Source: Microbacteriaceae bacterium
Lineage (GTDB): Bacteria; Actinomycetota; Actinomycetes; Actinomycetales; Microbacteriaceae
DNA: 6,590 nucleotides
Reading direction: 5' to 3'
Assembly: GCA_016463265.1 (NCBI GenBank)
Contig: JAEMRP010000002.1
Span: 15,847 to 22,436 of the forward strand
The notes under the pieces are model-generated. The model made no database searches and was not told the origin of the DNA. It saw nothing but the letters and a program-made list of their open reading frames with translations. Both the position numbers and the translations under genes were made by a program. How positions within the stretch are numbered: the first letter of the stretch is position 1; every line of letters begins with the position of its first letter. Below are positions 6,585-6,590 of the stretch, in pieces.

Positions 6585-6590
6585 TTGGCA
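6585..6590 (-). promoter_or_regulatory. Possible end of a CIRCE operator (cut by window edge)
   Basis: The minus strand enters the window as TGCCAA, 14 nt ahead of the hrcA ATG. The CIRCE operator ends in GAGTGCTAA, with GAGTGCCAA as a common variant in high-G+C bacteria, so these six bases fit the end of its right arm. The position just before the ribosome site of hrcA is where such an operator is usually found. Six bases at an edge are weak evidence and the other 21 bases of the repeat are outside. Confidence 0.3.

Overview
This window is one gene-dense, single-strand stretch of a bacterial chromosome. Eight protein genes are all read on the minus strand, right to left: hrcA, dnaJ (DnaJ2 type), rsmE, a HIT-domain hydrolase gene, phoH (ybeZ-like), ybeY, a CNNM/CBS/CorC-type membrane protein gene and the first three quarters of era, which runs off the left edge. 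Only a few bases are non-coding: 19 nt between rsmE and the HIT gene, and 20 nt at the right edge before hrcA. No RNA gene, mobile element, large repeat, CRISPR array or terminator was seen.

The organism looks like an actinobacterium, most likely of the Microbacteriaceae or a close relative. This rests on the moderately high G+C (high fifties per cent by eye), the gene order hrcA-dnaJ-rsmE-HIT-phoH-ybeY-CNNM/CorC-era, the HrcA N-terminus beginning MVSQRALEVL, the DnaJ2-type zinc-finger region and the actinobacterial style of the CNNM membrane domain. The family placement is inference from remembered protein features, not from a search.

The layout suggests a single transcript. hrcA stop and dnaJ start abut; dnaJ/rsmE share one base (TAATG); phoH/ybeY overlap as ATGA; ybeY/CNNM and CNNM/era overlap as GTGA. 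The HIT/phoH junction probably overlaps by 14 nt through a TTG start. The promoter must lie beyond the right edge. The last six bases there (TGCCAA read on the minus strand) fit the end of a CIRCE operator, the site HrcA binds, but the rest is outside the window.

The genes fall into two themes. HrcA and DnaJ belong to heat-shock control and protein folding. RsmE, PhoH, YbeY and Era all concern RNA or the small ribosomal subunit: RsmE methylates 16S rRNA, YbeY is needed for 16S 3' end maturation, Era binds the 16S 3' end, and PhoH/YbeZ is a YbeY-linked ATPase. phoH-ybeY-CNNM/CorC matches the E. coli order ybeZ-ybeY-ybeX. No undescribed system was found; this is a conserved housekeeping operon, and the useful points concern start codons, operon control and small sequence variants.
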